Shown here in pieces: positions 5,776 through 8,073 of a stretch of DNA of 8,073 nucleotides (position 1 is the stretch's first letter; each line of letters opens with the position of its first letter). The position numbers and the translations under genes were made by a program. This DNA comes from CAIWXH01 sp964555675 (lineage in GTDB: Bacteria; Chloroflexota; Chloroflexia; Chloroflexales; Chloroflexaceae). The notes beneath the pieces are model-generated. The model searched no databases. It was not told the DNA's origin and saw nothing but the letters and a program-made list of their open reading frames with translations. The stretch is taken from the NCBI GenBank assembly GCA_964555675.1, contig CAZKTU010000277.1, forward strand, positions 1 to 8,073. Direction: 5' to 3'.

Positions 5776-5994
5776 CAGACTACTCTCCTCTGCGCCATCG
5801 CGCAGTGTTGACCCGGCGTGGCGCTTCTGCCACCGCCATCACGAACCAAAGACGTACCGCCGGCAGCCAGCGTGGGCTGTCTCGCTCCGGCCACTCAACG
5901 TAACATTACCTTCGCGGGAAGAAGTTCTGACGAGCGACCAGGGGACTTAAGGAGTCTCTGATGCAGGTCTCGCAGCCATGTGACGTTGGCAAAC
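5776..5994 (-). promoter_or_regulatory. Long structured 5' leader of the RRM gene
   Basis: About 219 nt separate the predicted transcription start (near 5994) from the ATG at 5775, and no gene is evident in it on this strand. Visible hairpins include GTGGC/GCCAC (5818-5833), extended by GGC/GCC across a bulge, and CTGCGC-GATG-GCGCAG (5790-5805), which abuts the Shine-Dalgarno AGGAG (5785-5789). Base composition is clearly less GC-rich than the genes. Long leaders are typical of cold-shock mRNAs in other bacteria. A regulatory role is inferred. Confidence 0.55.
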
Positions 5995-6000
5995 ACCGCA

Positions 6001-6028
6001 ATAATATCACACTTTCCAGGAATGGCAA
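6001..6028 (-). promoter_or_regulatory. Sigma-70 type promoter of the RRM-helicase unit
   Basis: Minus strand TTGCCA (6028-6023), a 16-bp spacer and TATTAT (6006-6001), preceded by TGA, which makes an extended -10. It is divergent from, and only 8 bp away from, the rpsU promoter. Confidence 0.72.
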
Positions 6029-6036
6029 GTAGCGCC

Positions 6037-6065
6037 TTGCGTTCGCGGGCGCCTTCGGCTATACT
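6037..6065 (+). promoter_or_regulatory. Sigma-70 type promoter of rpsU
   Basis: TTGCGT (6037-6042) and TATACT (6060-6065) are 17 bp apart; the -10 is identical to that of the ileS promoter. Transcription would begin near 6072, leaving a leader of about 154 nt before rpsU. Confidence 0.78.
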
Positions 6066-6071
6066 TAACCC

Positions 6072-6225
6072 CGGTGTCCGAAACGCACTGGCTTCTGCAT
6101 GGGGCCGCACCAAATCCACAATAAAGGGGGTGAGCAGACAATCGACGGCGCGTGTCCGGGCAGGCGATGCCCCACGCCAGCACAGGCGACCCGGCCATGA
6201 GAGAGGCCCGTCGATTGGCAGAGCT
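6072..6225 (+). promoter_or_regulatory. 5' leader of rpsU
   Basis: This gene-free leader holds two visible hairpins. The first, around 6149-6177, has GGGCA/TGCCC at the top and GGC..GTG/CAC..GCC below. The second uses CGAC..GGCC and GGCC..GTCG and ends about a dozen bases before the rpsU ATG. No strong Shine-Dalgarno is seen; the best is GGCAGAG. bS21 autoregulation through this leader is possible but is only inference. Confidence 0.4.
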
Positions 6226-6417
6226 ATGCGAGTTGAACGTCGTGAAGGCGAGACAGTCGAGCAGCTGATCCGCCGCTTCAATAAGGGCGTGGTCTCCGAG
6301 CGCATTACGAAGACCTACCGCGAGAAGATGCACTTCGTCTCGAAGAGCGAGCAGCGCAAAGAGAAGCGCCGCCGCGCCGAGCGCAACAGGCGCAAGAAGG
6401 CCTCGAAGGGCTTCTAG
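6226..6417 (+). CDS. rpsU: 30S ribosomal protein bS21
   Basis: Small basic protein of the 30S subunit, bound near the 3' end of 16S rRNA and involved in translation initiation. The 63-residue sequence has the family layout: an N-terminal V-x-x-REGET-VEQLIRRFNK helix (3-20), a central ITKTYREKMHFVSKSE segment and a C-terminal Arg/Lys-rich tail, EKRRRAERNRRKKASKGF. The length is typical of the family. The ATG at 6226 fits the family N-terminus. An in-frame GTG at 6130 would add 32 unrelated residues and its purine-rich run overlaps the start, so it is rejected. The gene has its own promoter and a strong hairpin after it, so it is probably monocistronic. It is divergent from the RRM gene, another RNA-binding translation factor. 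Confidence 0.94.
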   Translation: MRVERREGETVEQLIRRFNKGVVSERITKTYREKMHFVSKSEQRKEKRRRAERNRRKKASKGF

Positions 6418-6433
6418 CAGACGGGTTCCACAG

Positions 6434-6477
6434 ACGGCACGGGTCTGGCGGGCGACAGCTCGCCGTACCCGTGCCGT
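6434..6477 (+). terminator. Long hairpin after rpsU, probable terminator
   Basis: ACGGCACGGGT (6434-6444) and ACCCGTGCCGT (6467-6477) form a perfect 11-bp stem. It continues after a short mismatch as GGCGGGC/GCTCGCC (6447-6464, one G-U) with a GACA loop, about 18 bp in all. It is followed only by TAGTATG, with no proper T-run, so it may act with Rho or as a 3' end protector. Confidence 0.65.
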
Positions 6478-6496
6478 TAGTATGTGCCGCGGCCTC

Positions 6497-6524
6497 TTGT
6501 GGCCCTTGATCGCCATGCTATAAT
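6497..6524 (+). promoter_or_regulatory. Sigma-70 type promoter of prfA
   Basis: TTGTGG (6497-6502), a 16-bp spacer and a perfect TATAAT (6519-6524). Initiation near 6531 gives a leader of only about 25 nt, in contrast with the long leaders of its neighbours. Confidence 0.8.
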
Positions 6525-6555
6525 AGCCATCCACATACGAAGGGTAACCGCCCAT

Positions 6556-7638
6556 ATGTTCGATAAGCTGAACAGCGTTGAGGCGCGCTACGAGGAGCTC
6601 GGCGAGCTCATGTCGCGCCCCGAGGTGGTGGGCAACCTCGCGCTCTTGCAGCAGTATGCCCGCGAGCAGAGCGAGCTGTCGGAGATCGTCGCGGCCTTCC
6701 GCAGCTTCAGGCGGGCCCAGGCCAGCCTCGATGAGGCCCAGACCGTCTTCAACGAGAGCGACGACGCCGAGCTGCGCCAGCTCGCCCAGGAGGAGCTTGA
6801 GCTCCAACGGGCCGAGCTCGAGAAGCTCGAGGCCGAGATCAGGCTGCTGCTGCTGCCCCGCGACCCGAACGACTCGAAGGACGTAATCATCGAGATCCGC
6901 CAGGGCGAGGGCGGCGACGAGGCGGCCCTCTTCGCGGCCGACCTCTACCGCATGTACAGCCGCTTCGCCGAGATCCGCGGCTGGAAGATCGAGGTCGACA
7001 CGGCCACCGACAACGGCCCGGGCGGCTTCAAAGAGATTGTCTTCGAGATCAGCGGCGAGGGCGCCTACAGCGTGCTCAAGTACGAGGGCGGCGTCCACCG
7101 CGTGCAGCGCGTGCCCGCCACCGAGGCCCGCGGCCGCATCCACACCTCGACGGCCACGGTGGCGGTGCTGCCCGAGGTCGAGCCGACCGCGATCGAGATC
7201 AAGAACGAGGATATCAGGGTCGATGTCTTCCGCTCGGGCGGCCACGGCGGCCAGGGCGTGAACACCACCGACTCGGCGGTGCGCCTGGTCTACAGGGGCG
7301 GCACCCCCGACGAGATCGTGGTCACCTGCCAGGATGGTCGCTCGCAGATCAAGAACAAAGAGAAGGCCATGTCGGTGCTGCGGGCCAAGCTCTTCGCCCG
7401 CGAGCAAGAGAAGAAGGACAAAGAGCTGGGCACCTCGCGGCTGGCCCAGGTGGGCACCGGCGAGCGGGCCGAGAAGATCCGCACCTACAACTTCGCCCAG
7501 GACCGAGTGACCGACCACCGCATCGGCCAGAACTTCTCGAACCTGCCCGGCATCCTCGACGGCAACCTCGACAAGATGATCGACACCCTGATTGTTCACG
7601 ATAATGCCGAGCGACTGAAAGCTTCAGGCATCGGCTAG
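6556..7638 (+). CDS. prfA: Peptide chain release factor 1
   Basis: Class I release factor that reads UAA and UAG in the ribosomal A site and triggers peptidyl-tRNA hydrolysis. The product is 360 residues, the usual RF1 length. P187-A-T189 in HRVQRVPATE is the RF1 stop-codon tripeptide (RF2 has SPF), and G231-G-Q233 within SGGHGGQGVNTTDSAVR is the catalytic loop whose Gln is normally methylated by PrmC. Residues 1 to about 100 form the charged, leucine-rich N-terminal coiled region. The start is the ATG at 6556, with AAGGG about ten bases upstream and the family N-terminus FDKLNSVEARYEEL. It has its own promoter and a terminator follows, so it appears monocistronic. prmC is not next to it here. 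Confidence 0.97.
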   Translation: MFDKLNSVEARYEELGELMSRPEVVGNLALLQQYAREQSELSEIVAAFRSFRRAQASLDEAQTVFNESDDAELRQLAQEELELQRAELEKLEAEIRLLLLPRDPNDSKDVIIEIRQGEGGDEAALFAADLYRMYSRFAEIRGWKIEVDTATDNGPGGFKEIVFEISGEGAYSVLKYEGGVHRVQRVPATEARGRIHTSTATVAVLPEVEPTAIEIKNEDIRVDVFRSGGHGGQGVNTTDSAVRLVYRGGTPDEIVVTCQDGRSQIKNKEKAMSVLRAKLFAREQEKKDKELGTSRLAQVGTGERAEKIRTYNFAQDRVTDHRIGQNFSNLPGILDGNLDKMIDTLIVHDNAERLKASGIG

Positions 7639-7644
7639 GCCTTT

Positions 7645-7708
7645 AGGGAGACAGCAGCAGACAGCAGGCAGGAGGCAGAGATCCAGCGCGGACTCCCTCC
7701 TGCCTTTT
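7645..7708 (+). terminator. prfA terminator with adjoining GACAGCAG repeats
   Basis: GGCAGGAGG (7667-7675) pairs perfectly with CCTCCTGCC (7696-7704), followed by TTTT (7705-7708). The loop can itself fold (GAG, bulged A, TCC against GGACTC). Just upstream AGACAGCAG occurs twice (7649-7667), and AGGGAG (7645-7650) could pair alternatively with CTCCCT (7693-7698). Confidence 0.72.
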
Positions 7709-7736
7709 GCACCCCCCAAGACCAGTGAGGAGCGCC

Positions 7737-8073
7737 GTGCTCACGCCACAGCTCGAGGAGTTCATCACGCGGATGCCCAAGGTGGAGCTGCACCTGCACC
7801 TGGAGGGCACGATCGCGCCGCGGACCCTGATCGAGCTGGCGCGGCGCAATGGGGTCACGCTGCCGGCCAACGACGAGGCCGGGGTGGCCGAGCTGTTCCG
7901 CTACCGCGACTTCGGCGAGTTCCTCAGCGTCTTTATGGCCCTGGCCCGCGCGATCGTCTGCGGCGAAGACTTCGAGCGCCTGGCCTACGAGCTGGGCTGC
8001 GACCTGGCCGCCCAGGAAGTGCGCTACGCCGAGGTGATGATCTCGCCCATGCAGTACCTGAACCGCGGCCTCG
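7737..8073 (+). CDS. Adenosine deaminase family protein, 5' part only
   Basis: The first 112 codons of a metal-dependent deaminase of the adenosine/adenine deaminase family (amidohydrolase superfamily), a cytoplasmic purine salvage enzyme that converts the adenine moiety to hypoxanthine with release of ammonia. MPKVELHLHLEG (13-24) contains H19 and H21, the first two zinc ligands. FERLAYELGCDLAAQEVRYAEVMISP fits the following helix and second strand. The later ligands and the catalytic Glu lie beyond the window, so adenosine and adenine specificity cannot be separated. The GTG at 7737 is chosen for the GAGGAG four bases before it. An in-frame GTG at 7725 overlaps that Shine-Dalgarno, and the ATG at 7773 has none. 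It starts 98 nt after prfA, past its terminator, with no clear promoter of its own. Confidence 0.88.
   Translation, partial: MLTPQLEEFITRMPKVELHLHLEGTIAPRTLIELARRNGVTLPANDEAGVAELFRYRDFGEFLSVFMALARAIVCGEDFERLAYELGCDLAAQEVRYAEVMISPMQYLNRGL

Noticed and set aside
5335..5811. Alanine-rich 158-codon plus-strand frame opposite the RRM gene
   Set aside because: It is produced by the GCC-rich complement of the glycine tail. The RRM motifs are clear on the minus strand.
6099..6200. Short upstream frame in the rpsU leader (ATG 6099, stop at 6200)
   Set aside because: It has no Shine-Dalgarno and no recognisable sequence, and it would be expected by chance at this length.
6130..6225. GTG at 6130 as an alternative rpsU start
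   Set aside because: The purine run overlaps the GTG, leaving no spacing, and the 32 added residues have no counterpart in bS21.
1..8073. tRNA, rRNA, insertion sequence, phage or CRISPR features
   Set aside because: Both strands were read by eye for tRNA-like cloverleaves, transposase motifs, flanking repeats and spaced direct repeats; none was convincing.

Overview
This is a GC-rich bacterial window dominated by translation and RNA-handling genes. The organism is most likely a member of the Chloroflexota: evidence is the ileS T-box with a transcriptional terminator, a eukaryotic-like IleRS, an RRM protein with a glycine-rich tail, and short CTTCGTGGT-type intergenic repeats. This placement is inference and was not tested by any search.

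Layout. On the minus strand, reading right to left: a small glycine-tailed RRM protein (5425-5775), a DEAD-box RNA helicase (3959-5269) and isoleucyl-tRNA synthetase (148-3363), then the first codons of a possible further gene at the left edge (1-54). On the plus strand, from the middle rightwards: ribosomal protein bS21 (6226-6417), peptide chain release factor 1 (6556-7638) and the beginning of an adenosine deaminase family gene (7737 to the edge).

Regulation is unusually readable. ileS has a consensus-like sigma-70 promoter (3704-3732) and a leader of about 335 nt. That leader carries a T-box riboswitch with an AUC (Ile) specifier, the T-box sequence, and a terminator whose 5' arm is also the antiterminator's 3' arm. 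The RRM gene and rpsU are fired from back-to-back promoters whose -35 boxes are 8 bp apart (6001-6028 minus, 6037-6065 plus). The RRM mRNA would have a structured leader of about 220 nt, and the rpsU mRNA a leader of about 154 nt. A strong terminator sits between the RRM gene and the helicase, about 30 nt before the helicase start codon. The helicase is therefore probably expressed by read-through, which resembles a cold-shock type arrangement. prfA has its own TATAAT promoter and a short leader.

The genes form a coherent set: tRNA charging (IleRS), initiation-related ribosome function (bS21), termination (RF1) and RNA remodelling (RRM plus helicase). I see no clearly new system, mobile element, CRISPR array, tRNA or rRNA. 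The points most worth a second look are the T-box leader, the attenuated RRM-helicase pair, the swapped HIGH motif of IleRS and an unexplained nest of inverted repeats at 3774-3871.
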